A stretch of DNA of 64,000 nucleotides from assembly GCF_017922435.1 (NCBI RefSeq), contig NZ_VDEZ01000001.1, positions 992,001 through 1,056,000 of the forward strand, given 5' to 3'. A model generated the notes under the pieces. The model made no database searches and was not told where the DNA came from. It worked only from the letters and a program-made list of their open reading frames with translations. This DNA is from Thalassospira sp. ER-Se-21-Dark (GTDB taxonomy: Bacteria; Pseudomonadota; Alphaproteobacteria; Rhodospirillales; Thalassospiraceae). Position numbers and translations under genes: made by a program. Position 1 is the stretch's first letter. Each line of letters starts with the position of its first letter. Below, piece after piece: positions 36,712 to 46,445 of the stretch.

Positions 36712-37638
36712 ATGTCGATCATTCTTGATGCGAATGCGCCGGATGGCGCCACCACACATAATCAGGATTCTGACCTGATCAAGGACAGCAGTGTTGAAAC
36801 CTTCGTCCAGGACGTTATCGAACCGTCGATGGAAGTGCCGGTGGTTGTCGACTTCTGGGCGCCATGGTGCGGTCCGTGCAAAAGCCTGACGCCGGTGATC
36901 GAAAAAGTCACCCGTGAGGCTGGCGGGCGCGTGAAACTGGTGAAGGTCAATATCGACGAGAACCAGGAACTGGCGATGCAGCTTCGCATTCAGTCGGTAC
37001 CGACGGTTTACGCATTCAAGGGCGGTCGCCCGGTCGATGGTTTTCAGGGCGCGCAGCCCGAAAGCGAAGTGCGCGCGTTTTATGAAAAACTCGCTGGTGG
37101 TCCGATTGAAAGCCCGATCGAGGGACTGCTTGAACAGGCAAGTGCTGCACTTGCCGAGGAAAACTTTGAAGCAGCCCATGGTCTTTATGTCAGCGTGCTT
37201 GAGCGCGAACAGGACAACGAAACCGCAATTGGCGGCATGATCCGCTGCATGGTGGGCATGGATGAAGTTGAAGAAGCCCGCCACTTCGTTGACAACATGT
37301 CCGATGTTGATCGCCTGAAGGCACCTATTGCAGCCGCGATCAGCGCGCTTGAACTGGCCGAGACCGGGGTTTCGGGTGAAGACCTTGAAGCCGCGCGCGC
37401 CAAGGCAGAAGCCAACCCGAACGACCCGCAGGCGTTGTATGATTACGGCATGGCCTGTTTTGCCAAGAACAAGCGTGAAGAAGCGGTCAACGCCATGATC
37501 ACCATCATTCGCACCAACCGCGAATGGAACGAAGATGCAGGACGCACCCAGCTCCTGAAGTTTTTTGAAGCCTGGGGTCCGATGGACCCTGCCAGCGTCG
37601 CCGGACGCCGTGCATTATCGACGGTATTGTTCTCATGA
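36712..37638 (+). CDS. cnoX: Thioredoxin-TPR co-chaperone (CnoX/YbbN family)
   Basis: A 308-residue fusion. The thioredoxin fold spans about residues 25-130, with DFWAPWCGPCK and the redox cysteines Cys53 and Cys56. TPR-like helical repeats follow (about 140-300). This is the CnoX/YbbN arrangement, which guards proteins against oxidation and delivers them to GroEL and DnaK. Unlike E. coli YbbN (SxxC), the full CxxC is present, so it should be redox-active. It is followed by the LON-like gene with ATGA overlap, part of a conserved alphaproteobacterial cluster. Confidence 0.93.
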   Translation: MSIILDANAPDGATTHNQDSDLIKDSSVETFVQDVIEPSMEVPVVVDFWAPWCGPCKSLTPVIEKVTREAGGRVKLVKVNIDENQELAMQLRIQSVPTVYAFKGGRPVDGFQGAQPESEVRAFYEKLAGGPIESPIEGLLEQASAALAEENFEAAHGLYVSVLEREQDNETAIGGMIRCMVGMDEVEEARHFVDNMSDVDRLKAPIAAAISALELAETGVSGEDLEAARAKAEANPNDPQALYDYGMACFAKNKREEAVNAMITIIRTNREWNEDAGRTQLLKFFEAWGPMDPASVAGRRALSTVLFS

Positions 37639-38327
37639 GCATATGCGGCCCCTTTGATCCTGAACTTTCGGACCTTCCGGAAACCATGCCGGTATTCCCG
37701 CTAAGCGGTGCACTTTTGCTGCCGCGCGGGCATTTGCCGCTCAATATCTTTGAGCCGCGCTACATGAATATGATCACGGATGCGCTTGGACAGGACCGGA
37801 TGATCGGGATGATTCAACCCCGACCGGATCAGCGTAACGCCTATTTCATGGACCCGGATCGCCCGGAGATCTTTTCGACAGGATGTGCGGGCCGCATTAC
37901 CGCCTTTAGCGAAACGGACGATGGACGTTTTCTGATCACCCTGACGGGCGTCTGCCGATTTACCGTGATCGAGGAGTTGCCCGAAAATTCCGGCGGATAT
38001 CGCCGGGTGCGTGGTGATTTCGCGCCGTGGAAGAAGGATCTGACCACACCCAAGGAAGACGATACGCCGATCAATCGTGATCGCCTGCGCATGGCGCTTG
38101 ACGCCTATTTCGCGCAACATTCGCTGCAATCATGCTGGGACACACTGGCAGATAGCGATGATGAAATGCTGATCACCACCATTTCCATGGGCTGCCGCCT
38201 CAGTCCGCTTGAAAAACAGGCTTTGCTCGAATGCACAACGCTGTATGATCGCGGCGATATGCTAACGTCGTTGCTTGAAATGGCAGTCCATGCCGATCCC
38301 AAGCACGCACACAGCAATGCCAACTGA
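37635..38327 (+). CDS. LON peptidase substrate-binding domain protein
   Basis: A 230-residue protein consisting of the N-terminal LON substrate-binding domain only ([28 protein letters not shown]). No AAA or protease domain is present. The start overlaps the cnoX stop by four bases. Such free domains are conserved next to thioredoxin-TPR and Trm112 genes in alphaproteobacteria, and their role is unknown; adaptor or client recognition is a guess. The sequence is soluble and lacks a signal peptide. Confidence 0.9.
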   Translation: MSICGPFDPELSDLPETMPVFPLSGALLLPRGHLPLNIFEPRYMNMITDALGQDRMIGMIQPRPDQRNAYFMDPDRPEIFSTGCAGRITAFSETDDGRFLITLTGVCRFTVIEELPENSGGYRRVRGDFAPWKKDLTTPKEDDTPINRDRLRMALDAYFAQHSLQSCWDTLADSDDEMLITTISMGCRLSPLEKQALLECTTLYDRGDMLTSLLEMAVHADPKHAHSNAN

Positions 38328-38374
38328 ACATACTTGCCGCCGCACGCGGCAAATCCAACCCGAAGGCTGAATTG

Positions 38375-38563
38375 ATGACCGCGACCCATAGCCCGGTAGA
38401 CCCGAAACTTCTTGAAATCCTTGTCTGTCCGGTGACCAAACAGGCGTTGGAATATGATCGTGAAAATAACGAACTGATCAGCCCGAAGGCCGGTCTTGCC
38501 TATCCGATCCGCGACGGCATTCCGATCATGCTGCCCGACGAAGCTCGTGCCATCGAAGACTAA
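38375..38563 (+). CDS. Trm112 family protein
   Basis: A 62-residue protein: [19 protein letters not shown], then [19 protein letters not shown]. It is the Trm112/YcaR fold but retains only one Cys (CPVT), so the zinc knuckle of eukaryotic Trm112 is absent, as in many bacterial members. Eukaryotic and archaeal homologues activate methyltransferases; bacterial function is undefined. A TTG one codon upstream is possible, but ATG 38375 is preferred. Confidence 0.92.
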   Translation: MTATHSPVDPKLLEILVCPVTKQALEYDRENNELISPKAGLAYPIRDGIPIMLPDEARAIED

Positions 38564-38583
38564 GGCAAAGGTTGCCTGCCACC

Positions 38584-38970
38584 ATGCCCAGCGACGGTTT
38601 TACGCCTGCTTTCACCCCGGTTGAAATCAACTATCTGCGTGATGAGCGCATTTTGGAAATCATCTGGGATGACGGTGTTCAAACACGCCTTGGCGCCGAG
38701 TTGCTTCGGGTGGAAAGCCCGTCCGCCGAAGTTCAAGGCCATCATCCGTCAGAAAAGAAGATCATCGCCGGCCGCCGGCATGTCGGCATCATCGATATTG
38801 TGCCGGTCGGGAACTATGCCGTGCGCATTACCTTCGACGACTTGCATGATAGCGGCCTGTTTAGCTGGCAATATCTGCGCGAATTGCACGACAATCAGGA
38901 CAAGCTCTGGAACGACTATCTCGCCGCACTCAAGGCCCGCAGCCTGTCACGCGACCCTGCCAAACGCTGA
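38584..38970 (+). CDS. DUF971 / gamma-butyrobetaine hydroxylase-like N-terminal domain protein
   Basis: A 128-residue protein with the DUF971 pattern: EINYLRDERILEIIWDDG, then LGAELLRVESPSAEVQGH, and IVPVGNYAVRITFDDLHDSG near residue 85. The domain occurs N-terminal to carnitine-pathway hydroxylases and free-standing near Fe-S or Mrp genes. It was chosen to start at ATG 38584; an upstream TTG at 38572 is an alternative. It appears to be the last gene of the cnoX operon, closed by the following terminator. Confidence 0.88.
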   Translation: MPSDGFTPAFTPVEINYLRDERILEIIWDDGVQTRLGAELLRVESPSAEVQGHHPSEKKIIAGRRHVGIIDIVPVGNYAVRITFDDLHDSGLFSWQYLRELHDNQDKLWNDYLAALKARSLSRDPAKR

Positions 38971-39001
38971 CGCGCCCCCTTCTTCCTAAAAGTCCCAAAA
39001 C

Positions 39002-39033
39002 AAAACGGCCCTGCCAAAGACAGGACCGTTTTT
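39002..39033. terminator. Bidirectional terminator between DUF971 and ompW
   Basis: AAACGG-C-CCTG and CAGG-A-CCGTTT form a stem with one mismatch and a seven-base loop, with A and T runs at the outer ends. It serves the convergent cnoX-type operon and ompW. Confidence 0.75.
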
Positions 39034-39077
39034 AGTGTCTTGCTGTCCGGGGAAGTTATCCTCGGATGTACGTTTTA

Positions 39078-39743
39078 TTAGAAGCGATAGCCAATACCGA
39101 CACCGAACAACCACGGATCGAGGTCTGCATCAGCTTTGTGAGTGTTGCCGCCTACATTCGTTGTGATATCGGTATTCAGGAAGATTTTCTTGACGTCGAC
39201 GTTCAACGACCAAGGACCCGAAATCGCATAGTCGAAGCCAGCTTGGAACGCATAACCAAAGCCATCATCATAGCTGATCGACTGCGCATCGCCTCGTTTT
39301 TCGTCGTAGAAGAAGGTGTAGTTTATGCCAGCACCGACGTAAGGACTCCAACGGCTATCGGACATAAAGTGATACTGCAGGGTCAGGGTCGGCGGCAGCA
39401 GACGGACACTGCCCAAGTTAACATCTGCAGAACCGGTGTTCCAGCTAACATCATGCTTGGATGTGCCTGCAATCAGTTCAAGCGCGATGTTGTCGGTCAC
39501 GAAGTAAGAGAAATCCAGTTCTGGAATGACATCGTTATCAACTTTACCTTCACCAGACAGAGTCCCGCTCTTGACGTCTTCATCAGGAACGACACCAAGC
39601 ACACGGCCACGAATCAGGAAGTCGCCAGCCTGTTTGGTTTTGAATTCGGCGGTCTGCGCGGAAGCCGGATTGGCAGCAACAAACGAAGCGGCCATCATGC
39701 CACCCAACAATGCGGCACCAAGGAGTTTGGATTTGAATGACAT
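39078..39743 (-). CDS. ompW: OmpW family outer-membrane protein
   Basis: A 221-residue eight-stranded beta-barrel porin. The signal peptide (MSFKSKLLGAALLGGMMAAS...PASAQT) is cleaved after about residue 29. The mature part shows RGRVLGVVPDED, LELIAGTSKHDV, SPYVGAGINYTFF and a C-terminal GVGIGYRF ending in Phe, the outer-membrane sorting signal. OmpW channels admit small hydrophobic compounds and respond to stress in many species. The ATG at 39743 follows CAGGGGACAG; a longer frame upstream lacks support. Confidence 0.94.
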   Translation of the reverse strand: MSFKSKLLGAALLGGMMAASFVAANPASAQTAEFKTKQAGDFLIRGRVLGVVPDEDVKSGTLSGEGKVDNDVIPELDFSYFVTDNIALELIAGTSKHDVSWNTGSADVNLGSVRLLPPTLTLQYHFMSDSRWSPYVGAGINYTFFYDEKRGDAQSISYDDGFGYAFQAGFDYAISGPWSLNVDVKKIFLNTDITTNVGGNTHKADADLDPWLFGVGIGYRF

Positions 39744-39941
39744 TATCTGTCCCCTGTTAGTTTGATCAACTCGACGGGGACATTGCGCCTTTCTGTTTGC
39801 TGACTTGTTGACACAAATCAACACTCACCCACAAAAAACGACATGTTTTTGAATGCTTTTAAATGACCTTTGACCACCTATAGGGATTTTTCGACCGGAA
39901 GATCTGGCTATAGTTCCCGGTTGCGGCAAAAGGCGATCCGG

Positions 39942-41165
39942 TTACAGCGGCTTGCCCTGCATCAGTTTTGGCAAGGTACCGGCATAGCCCATCGCATGCG
40001 ACATGAAGGTCTTTTTTAGGGGCGGGATTTTCTCGACAATCGCCAATCCGATATCACGCGCCCAGCGGATTGGCGCAATATCGTTCGAGAACAGGCGCGT
40101 GGTGATATCGGTTACCGCCAGCATCACCGTGTTGTCGAAACGGCGCCATTGTTCATATTCTGCCAGCACATCGGCACTGCCGATATCACGACCAAGACGA
40201 CGGGCATTGACCAGAATTTCTGCCAGAACCGCAACATCGCGGATCCCCATATTCAGCCCCTGACCGGCAATCGGGTGCATGCCGTGCGCCGCATCACCAA
40301 TCAGCGCCAAGCGATCCTGCGTATAGTGATAGGCGTGCTGTAGCCCAAGTGGATAGCAGAAGCGTGGCCCGATAACTTCAAGATCACCAAGATAGCCATC
40401 AAACCGGCGATGCAATTCATCAAGGAAGGTCTGATCATCAAGATTGACCAGATAATTGGCCTGATCCGTGCCCTCGGTCCAGACAATCGAGCAACGGTTA
40501 TCGGTCATCGGCAGGATTGCAAACGGCCCGGCTGGCAGGAAATGCTCGACCGCCAGCCCATTGTGGGGCTGCTGGTGCTTTACGGTGCAAACCACCGCAC
40601 TTTGCTTATAGCTCCAGTTATAGGTCTTGATGCCGGCCCATTCACGCAACATTGATTTGCGCCCTTCGGCCCCGATGGCAAGTGGTGCGCGCACGACTTG
40701 CCCGCCGGCCAGCGTAATGGTCATGGCACCCTGATCACGTGCAATCGTTTCGACCTTGGCCGGTGCAATCATTTTGACCAGATCGTTTTTTTCGATGGCA
40801 CGATACAGCGCACTGCGCGTGACAAGGTTTTCGACGATATAGCCAAGCGGCTCGTTACCGACATCATGATGGTCGTAATGCAGGAAAAGCGGACTTTGGC
40901 CATCGGCAATGCGGATATCAAGGATCGGCTCCGCGCCACCAGCCATGTTTTCCCAGGCACCGATCACTTCCAAAACCGATTTGGAGGCGGCGGCAATCGC
41001 ACAGGTACGGCCATCGTAATTGGCCGTCAGAATGGTTTTGGGGTCTGCATAATCAATCACCACCGACTTGATGCCGCCATGGGCCAGCGCCAAGGCCATA
41101 GAGGCACCGTTCAAGCCGCCCCCAAAAATAATGACATCGGTTTGAAGTGGCTGTTGATCATGCAT
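39942..41165 (-). CDS. UbiH/UbiF/Coq6 family FAD-dependent hydroxylase
   Basis: A 407-residue flavin monooxygenase of the ubiquinone-biosynthesis class. The FAD motif is VIIFGGGLNGASMALAL near residue 10, and the second FAD motif LIGDAAHGMHPIAGQGLNMG lies near residue 285, both diagnostic. It hydroxylates the benzoquinone ring at one of the O2-dependent steps; which position cannot be told (UbiH, UbiF, UbiI or UbiL). The ATG at 41165 has CAGGAAATT upstream; the longer frame does not. The membrane association is peripheral. Confidence 0.9.
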   Translation of the reverse strand: MHDQQPLQTDVIIFGGGLNGASMALALAHGGIKSVVIDYADPKTILTANYDGRTCAIAAASKSVLEVIGAWENMAGGAEPILDIRIADGQSPLFLHYDHHDVGNEPLGYIVENLVTRSALYRAIEKNDLVKMIAPAKVETIARDQGAMTITLAGGQVVRAPLAIGAEGRKSMLREWAGIKTYNWSYKQSAVVCTVKHQQPHNGLAVEHFLPAGPFAILPMTDNRCSIVWTEGTDQANYLVNLDDQTFLDELHRRFDGYLGDLEVIGPRFCYPLGLQHAYHYTQDRLALIGDAAHGMHPIAGQGLNMGIRDVAVLAEILVNARRLGRDIGSADVLAEYEQWRRFDNTVMLAVTDITTRLFSNDIAPIRWARDIGLAIVEKIPPLKKTFMSHAMGYAGTLPKLMQGKPL

Positions 41166-41511
41166 ATCGCAATTTCCTGTGTCGTTTGGCCTTGACCAGT
41201 GATGCCGGTTTACAGTGCAGCTTGGCATCCTGCGTTGACCTGACGCAATAGGGCGTCGTGAAAGCGTTGCTTGCACATCTTTACCCTGCCAGATACGCAG
41301 CCACAACCCGCACCGATCATCGACGCGCAGTTATCACACCTTTGCCAGCACAACATCGGCGCAAAACCATCTTTGACGGCCGTGAATGCACCATTGCCAC
41401 CTGCCAAGGCATATCACCCCTTGGTTGCGACAAGGCCCGCGGAACAAGAATGCGATTTGCCACAGAGCCTTGAGCTGTAAGCGCTTTTCAATTGCGCGAC
41501 AGGTTGATTAA

Positions 41512-41557
41512 AAAATATGCACATTTTTTGAACATCCCCAGATTTTGTGCATATTTT
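41512..41557. promoter_or_regulatory. Inverted repeat upstream of glnK, candidate NtrC-type half-sites
   Basis: AAAATATGCACA (41512-41523) and TGTGCATATTTT (41546-41557) are perfect inverted copies separated by 22 bases. Their TGCAC/GTGCA cores resemble NtrC half-sites but are too far apart for one classical site. The centre lies about 130 bases upstream of the sigma-54-like promoter, where enhancers usually sit. Confidence 0.45.
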
Positions 41558-41651
41558 AATCCGGCCATGACAGAACGAAGTCGTAATTCCGTCAGATCAA
41601 TTCATCATTTTATGCAACAAAAACAGTTGTTTATGATTTTTATTCTGAGTC

Positions 41652-41667
41652 TGGCACGATTCTTGGT
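41652..41667 (+). promoter_or_regulatory. Sigma-54-type promoter of glnK-amtB
   Basis: TGGCACG-N4-TTGGT matches the -24/-12 consensus TGGCACG-N4-TTGCW except that the -12 dinucleotide is GG rather than GC. GG and the -12 G have the required spacing. It is 73 bases from the glnK start, in keeping with NtrC control of ammonium uptake. Confidence 0.7.
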
Positions 41668-41694
41668 TTGGAGACTGCGACTGCGAAATCGTGA

Positions 41695-42078
<384 letters not shown>

Positions 42079-42101
42079 GTCCAGAGACAAGGGGAGACAT
42101 T

Positions 42102-43430
42102 ATGACTATTTCCATGAAGAAAACCGGCCTTGCTGCGGCTGCAGCTACCGCCCTTCTGGCAATCGCTTCTCCGGCTTTTGCTCAGGACGCAGGCGTTCCG
42201 GCAGAAACCCAGTTCATTCTCAACAGCTTTAGCTTCCTGTTCAGTGGCGCAATCGTCATGTTCATGGCGGCTGGCTTTGCTATGCTTGAGAGCGGCCTGG
42301 TTCGTACCAAAAACGTTACCACCATCCTGCTTAAGAACATTTCGCTCTTCGCAATCGCAGGCATCATGTACTACCTCATCGGTTACAACCTGATGTACAT
42401 GGATGTATCTGGCTGGATCGGCTCGCTGAGCCTGTGGAGTGCAGATGACTCCGCTGCCCTTGGAGGCGACTTCTCTGGCGGTTATTCCGCAACGTCCGAC
42501 TGGTTCTTCCAGATGGTCTTCGTTGCAACCGCAGCTTCGATCGTATCGGGTACTGTTGCCGAGCGTATCAAACTGTGGCCGTTCCTGATCTTCGTCGTTG
42601 TTCTGACTGGCGTTCTGTATCCGATCACCGGTGCATGGACCTGGGGCGGCGGCTGGCTGTCGGAAATGGGCTTCTCTGACTTTGCCGGTTCCACCATTGT
42701 TCACTCGGTCGGCGGCTGGGCTGCTCTGACCGGTGCGATCATCCTTGGTGCACGTAAAGGCAAGTACGGCGCAGATGGTTCCGTTCACCCGATGCCGGGT
42801 TCGAACCTTCCGCTTGCAACGCTTGGTACCTTCGTCCTGTGGCTCGGCTGGTTCGGCTTCAACGGTGGTTCCCAGCTTGCTATGGGTACCGGCGCTGACG
42901 TCATCGCCATTGCCAACATCTATGGCAACACCACCATGGCTGCTGCCGGCGGTGTGGTTGCAGCAATGATCCTGACCCAGATCCTTTACAAAAAGGTCGA
43001 CCTTACCATGGCACTTAACGGTGCACTGGCTGGTCTGGTTTCGATCACGGCTGCTCCGGACACCCCGACCATTGGCTCGGCGATCATCATCGGTGCCATC
43101 GGTGGTATCCTGGTTGTTGTTGCAGTTCCGCTGCTAGACAAACTGAAAATCGACGACGTTGTCGGTGCTGTTTCGGTTCACCTTGTTTGCGGTATCTGGG
43201 GCACGCTTGCTGTTCCGTTCACCAATGACGGTGCTTCCTTCGGTACGCAGATCACCGGTATCGTTGCAATGGGTGCCTTCACCATCGTTGCTTCGTCGAT
43301 CGTCTGGCTGGCTCTGAAATTCACTGTTGGTATTCGCCTCTCCGAGGAAGAAGAGGCCAACGGTGCAGATGCTACCGAGCTTGGCATGGAAGCTTATCCG
43401 GAATTCGGTAAGGGTTCCCAGCGCTTCTAA
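42102..43430 (+). CDS. amtB: Ammonium transporter AmtB with signal peptide
   Basis: A 442-residue trimeric channel for NH4+/NH3. A cleavable signal peptide (residues about 1-27, ending SPAFA) precedes 11 TM segments. The pore twin histidines fall in FAGSTIVHSVGGW and GAVSVHLVCGIWG, and a C-terminal cytoplasmic tail (IRLSEEEEANGADATELG) is the GlnK docking region. It is cotranscribed with glnK from the sigma-54-type promoter and followed by a terminator. Confidence 0.97.
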   Translation: MTISMKKTGLAAAAATALLAIASPAFAQDAGVPAETQFILNSFSFLFSGAIVMFMAAGFAMLESGLVRTKNVTTILLKNISLFAIAGIMYYLIGYNLMYMDVSGWIGSLSLWSADDSAALGGDFSGGYSATSDWFFQMVFVATAASIVSGTVAERIKLWPFLIFVVVLTGVLYPITGAWTWGGGWLSEMGFSDFAGSTIVHSVGGWAALTGAIILGARKGKYGADGSVHPMPGSNLPLATLGTFVLWLGWFGFNGGSQLAMGTGADVIAIANIYGNTTMAAAGGVVAAMILTQILYKKVDLTMALNGALAGLVSITAAPDTPTIGSAIIIGAIGGILVVVAVPLLDKLKIDDVVGAVSVHLVCGIWGTLAVPFTNDGASFGTQITGIVAMGAFTIVASSIVWLALKFTVGIRLSEEEEANGADATELGMEAYPEFGKGSQRF

Positions 43431-43444
43431 GCAAGACTTACTGG

Positions 43445-43470
43445 CAGGTGCCGTGTTCGTACGACACCTG
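43445..43470. other. Hairpin after amtB
   Basis: CAGGTG-C-CGT (43445-43454) pairs with ACG-A-CACCTG (43461-43470). It lies 14 bases past the amtB stop and just before the terminator, without a T run of its own. Possible mRNA 3' stabiliser. Confidence 0.5.
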
Positions 43471-43483
43471 GTCGATCAGATCA

Positions 43484-43520
43484 AAAGCCCGTCCGGGGAA
43501 ACCCGGGCGGGCTTTTTTTT
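43484..43520 (+). terminator. Rho-independent terminator of glnK-amtB
   Basis: AAAGCCCGTCCGGG and CCCGGGCGGGCTTT pair (one G-T) around a GAAA tetraloop, followed by an eight-T run. A very strong terminator that separates amtB from the second transporter gene. Confidence 0.95.
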
Positions 43521-43666
43521 GTTCCATGCTGCCTTTTTGGGCAGCGTTTTGATCACTTGGAAGGCAAAGACGTTTTTCACCGCCATAAGCGGACAACACT
43601 CCACGGCACTCAAATACCGAGCATCAGCCTTGGCATTTTACGCTTTGCTGCCCGATTTCGCGGCAT

Positions 43667-43682
43667 TGGCACGAAAATTGAT
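43667..43682 (+). promoter_or_regulatory. Sigma-54-like promoter of the second ammonium transporter
   Basis: TGGCACG-N4-TTGAT matches the -24/-12 consensus except for GA in place of GC at -12. It lies 81 bases upstream of the ATG at 43763 and downstream of the amtB terminator, so the second gene would have its own nitrogen-regulated promoter. Confidence 0.55.
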
Positions 43683-43762
43683 CTTGGCTGCCCCGAACCA
43701 GAGTCCGGCTGCCCCGACAAGACCGGACCGAGAGGAAACGCTATTTGAAAAGGGGACGCCTT

Positions 43763-45001
43763 ATGGGGGCCTTCCAGACTGCCTCGGACGTATTTTTCGT
43801 CCTGATGGGCGCTATTATGGTGCTCGCAATGCATGCCGGTTTTGCCTTTCTTGAAGTCGGCACGGTTCGCAAAAAGAACCAGGTTAACGCACTGGTTAAG
43901 ATCATTGTTGATTTCGCTGTTTCGACCATTGCCTATTTCTTCGTCGGCTACAGCATCGCATATGGCGTTGATTTCTTTACCAATGCTGGCGTTCTGAGCG
44001 GTCAGATCACCCCCGAAAACAGCCCAGCCTTTGCTGATAGCGGCTATGATCTGGTCAAATTCTTCTTCCTTTTGACGTTCGCAGCAGCGATCCCCGCCAT
44101 CATCTCTGGCGGCATTGCAGAGCGCGCGCGTTTCTATCCGCAGCTATTCGCCACCGCCATTTTGGTGGGTGTTTGCTATCCCCTGTTTGAAGGCATGGTC
44201 TGGAATAACAATTTCGGTTTTCAGGACATGATCGAAGCCACTTTTGGCGCACCGTTTCATGATTTCGCCGGTTCCATCGTTGTTCATGCGGTTGGCGGCT
44301 GGATCGCACTTGGCGCTGTGATCAATCTCGGCGTTCGTCGCGGTCGATATACCAAAACCGGCGGCCTCGTCGGTATTCCGCCATCAAACATTCCCTTCCT
44401 GGCGTTGGGGTCCTGGGTCCTTTGTGTTGGCTGGTTTGGCTTTAACGTCATGTCGGCACAATCGATAAGCGGCATAACCGGACTGGTTGCGGTTAACTCG
44501 CTGATGGCGATGGTCGGCGGCATTCTGACGGCATTGATTGCCGGTCGAAACGATCCCGGTTTTGTCCATAACGGCGCACTTGCCGGACTTGTTGCCGTTT
44601 GCGCCGGGTCAGATGTCATGCATCCGTTGGGGGCACTTGTGACCGGCGGTCTTGCCGGTGCCCTCTTTGTCTGGGGCTTCAATCAGTGTCAGGCAAAATG
44701 GAAAATTGACGATGTTCTCGGCGTTTGGCCGTTGCACGGGATGTGCGGCCTTCTGGGCGGAATTGCCTGTGGCATCTTTGGCCTTGAGCCCCTTGGCGGC
44801 ATGGGCGGTGTTTCGTTCAGCGCACAGCTGGCAGGATCGCTGATTGGTGTCGTTTTTGCGACCGTGGTCGGCTTTGTTGTCTATGGCGCCCTAAAAGCCA
44901 CCATTGGCATCCGTCTGTCCGAAGAAGCCGAGTTTGATGGTGCGGATATCTCGATCCACAACATCGGCGCATATCCCGAGGACGATCTCCGCGCGAGCTA
45001 G
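43763..45001 (+). CDS. Second ammonium transporter (Amt family)
   Basis: A 412-residue Amt protein without a cleavable signal. Twin pore histidines are in FAGSIVVHAVGGW and VWPLHGMCGLLGG. It has 11 hydrophobic segments and a shortened C-terminal tail (IRLSEEAEFDGADISIHNIG). It is divergent from the AmtB upstream and closer to the Amt1-like subclass. The start is ATG 43763 with AAGGGG upstream; a TTG at 43745 is possible. A separate sigma-54-like promoter and its own terminator make it an independent transcription unit, so it may work at different ammonium levels. Confidence 0.94.
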   Translation: MGAFQTASDVFFVLMGAIMVLAMHAGFAFLEVGTVRKKNQVNALVKIIVDFAVSTIAYFFVGYSIAYGVDFFTNAGVLSGQITPENSPAFADSGYDLVKFFFLLTFAAAIPAIISGGIAERARFYPQLFATAILVGVCYPLFEGMVWNNNFGFQDMIEATFGAPFHDFAGSIVVHAVGGWIALGAVINLGVRRGRYTKTGGLVGIPPSNIPFLALGSWVLCVGWFGFNVMSAQSISGITGLVAVNSLMAMVGGILTALIAGRNDPGFVHNGALAGLVAVCAGSDVMHPLGALVTGGLAGALFVWGFNQCQAKWKIDDVLGVWPLHGMCGLLGGIACGIFGLEPLGGMGGVSFSAQLAGSLIGVVFATVVGFVVYGALKATIGIRLSEEAEFDGADISIHNIGAYPEDDLRAS

Positions 45002-45034
45002 GCTGCGCGACCCGCAACAGAGTTAATACTCTTT

Positions 45035-45067
45035 AAAGCCCGGAAAGCGCATCTTTCCGGGCTTTTT
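45035..45067 (+). terminator. Terminator of the second amt gene
   Basis: AAAGCCCGGAAAG-CGCAT-CTTTCCGGGCTTT is a perfect 13-bp hairpin followed by T residues. Confidence 0.93.
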
Positions 45068-45201
45068 GCGTTGGCTTACCCGTGCTCTTAAATGTTTCTT
45101 TGCACTTTTGGCATAGGGGTAAAGTCAGGGGATTTTACCCATCTTCCGAATAACGGGACCGCGAACGGCGGACCACAGATCATGCTGGATTGACGACGAC
45201 C

Positions 45202-46392
45202 ATGTTTAACGCGCGCCTGGATCAATTGCCTGCCTATCCGTTTCCGCGATTGGCAACCCTGCTTGACGGGATCGAACCCGGTCAGCCGCCGCTTGTTATG
45301 TCGATCGGCGAGCCACAGCACGAACCGCCCGCCATGATCACCGAGGCAATGGTCAAACATGCCAGCCTTTGGCACAAATACCCGCCCGGTGCCGGTACGC
45401 CTGAATTGCGCGACGCCATCAAAAGCTGGCTTGATCGGCGCTATAACCTGCCCAAAGACATGATCGACCGTGATGATCACGTCCTGCCGGTCGCAGGCAC
45501 GCGCGAGGCACTTTATCTGATTGCCACCACCGTCATTCCACAGGATCAACCGGGGCCCAAACCCAAGGTCTTGCTGCCCAACCCGTTCTATCAGGTCTAT
45601 TGCGGGGCGGCGGTGCTGAATGACGCGGAAATGGTGCCGCTGGCGGCAGAGCCGGAAAACGGTTTCCTGCCCGACCTTGATCAGATTGATGCCAAGGATC
45701 TTGATGCCTGCGCGCTGTTCTTCCTGTGCTCGCCCGCCAACCCGCAAGGGGCGATTGCATCGCGTGCGTACCTCGAACAGATCATTTCACTGGCCCGCAA
45801 GCATGACTTCGTGCTGGCCATGGATGAGTGCTATGCCGATATCTATGACAGCACCGCACCGACCGGCGCGCTTGAAATCTGTGCCGCACAGGGTGGAAAC
45901 ATGGACAATATCCTTGTCTTCCACAGTCTTTCGAAACGATCCAGTGCGCCGGGTTTGCGTTCAGGCTTCGTTGCCGGTGATGCAAAAATCGTCACACGCT
46001 TTACCGCACTGCGCAGCTATTGCTCGGCCACCATTCCGATGCCGGTCATGGCCGCATCCACCGCACTTTGGAACGATGATGCCCATGCGGAGGCCAACCG
46101 GGATATCTATCGCGCCAAAATCGACATCGCCGAGGAAGTCTTTGGCAACCGGTTTGGCTTCTATCGCCCGCCCGGCGGATTTTTCCTGTGGCTTGATGTC
46201 GGCGATGATGAGGCTGCCACCCGGAAAATCTGGAAAGAATCCGGAGTTAAGGTCATTCCGGGCAGTTACCTTTCATTGACCGACGCCAATGGCAACAATC
46301 CGGGCAAACGGTTCATCCGCATTGCTCTTGTGCATGATCTTGAAACCACGCGGGAAGGACTGACCCGCATCGCGAAGGCATTGGAAAGCTAA
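45202..46392 (+). CDS. dapC: PLP-dependent aminotransferase, probable succinyldiaminopimelate transaminase
   Basis: A 396-residue class I/II aminotransferase. The PLP lysine lies in [20 protein letters not shown] (about residue 243). [11 protein letters not shown] carries the aspartate and tyrosine that bind the cofactor, and the final carboxylate Arg is in [10 protein letters not shown]. The sequence resembles alphaproteobacterial DapC, which makes N-succinyl-LL-2,6-diaminopimelate for lysine and peptidoglycan. Assignment to DapC rather than another class I enzyme is moderately supported. The ATG at 45202 lacks a clear ribosome binding site; a TTG at 45190 is an alternative. It is followed by ftsK. 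Confidence 0.78.
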   Translation: MFNARLDQLPAYPFPRLATLLDGIEPGQPPLVMSIGEPQHEPPAMITEAMVKHASLWHKYPPGAGTPELRDAIKSWLDRRYNLPKDMIDRDDHVLPVAGTREALYLIATTVIPQDQPGPKPKVLLPNPFYQVYCGAAVLNDAEMVPLAAEPENGFLPDLDQIDAKDLDACALFFLCSPANPQGAIASRAYLEQIISLARKHDFVLAMDECYADIYDSTAPTGALEICAAQGGNMDNILVFHSLSKRSSAPGLRSGFVAGDAKIVTRFTALRSYCSATIPMPVMAASTALWNDDAHAEANRDIYRAKIDIAEEVFGNRFGFYRPPGGFFLWLDVGDDEAATRKIWKESGVKVIPGSYLSLTDANGNNPGKRFIRIALVHDLETTREGLTRIAKALES

Positions 46393-46445
46393 ACCGATAC
46401 TTCGCCCGACCAGAACAGCAGGACTTAACCAGAACGGATACCCAG

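Noticed and set aside
41512-41557. A single classical NtrC binding site
   Set aside because: The half-sites are 22 bases or more apart, too far for the standard 17-bp dyad; reported instead as an inverted repeat with candidate half-sites.
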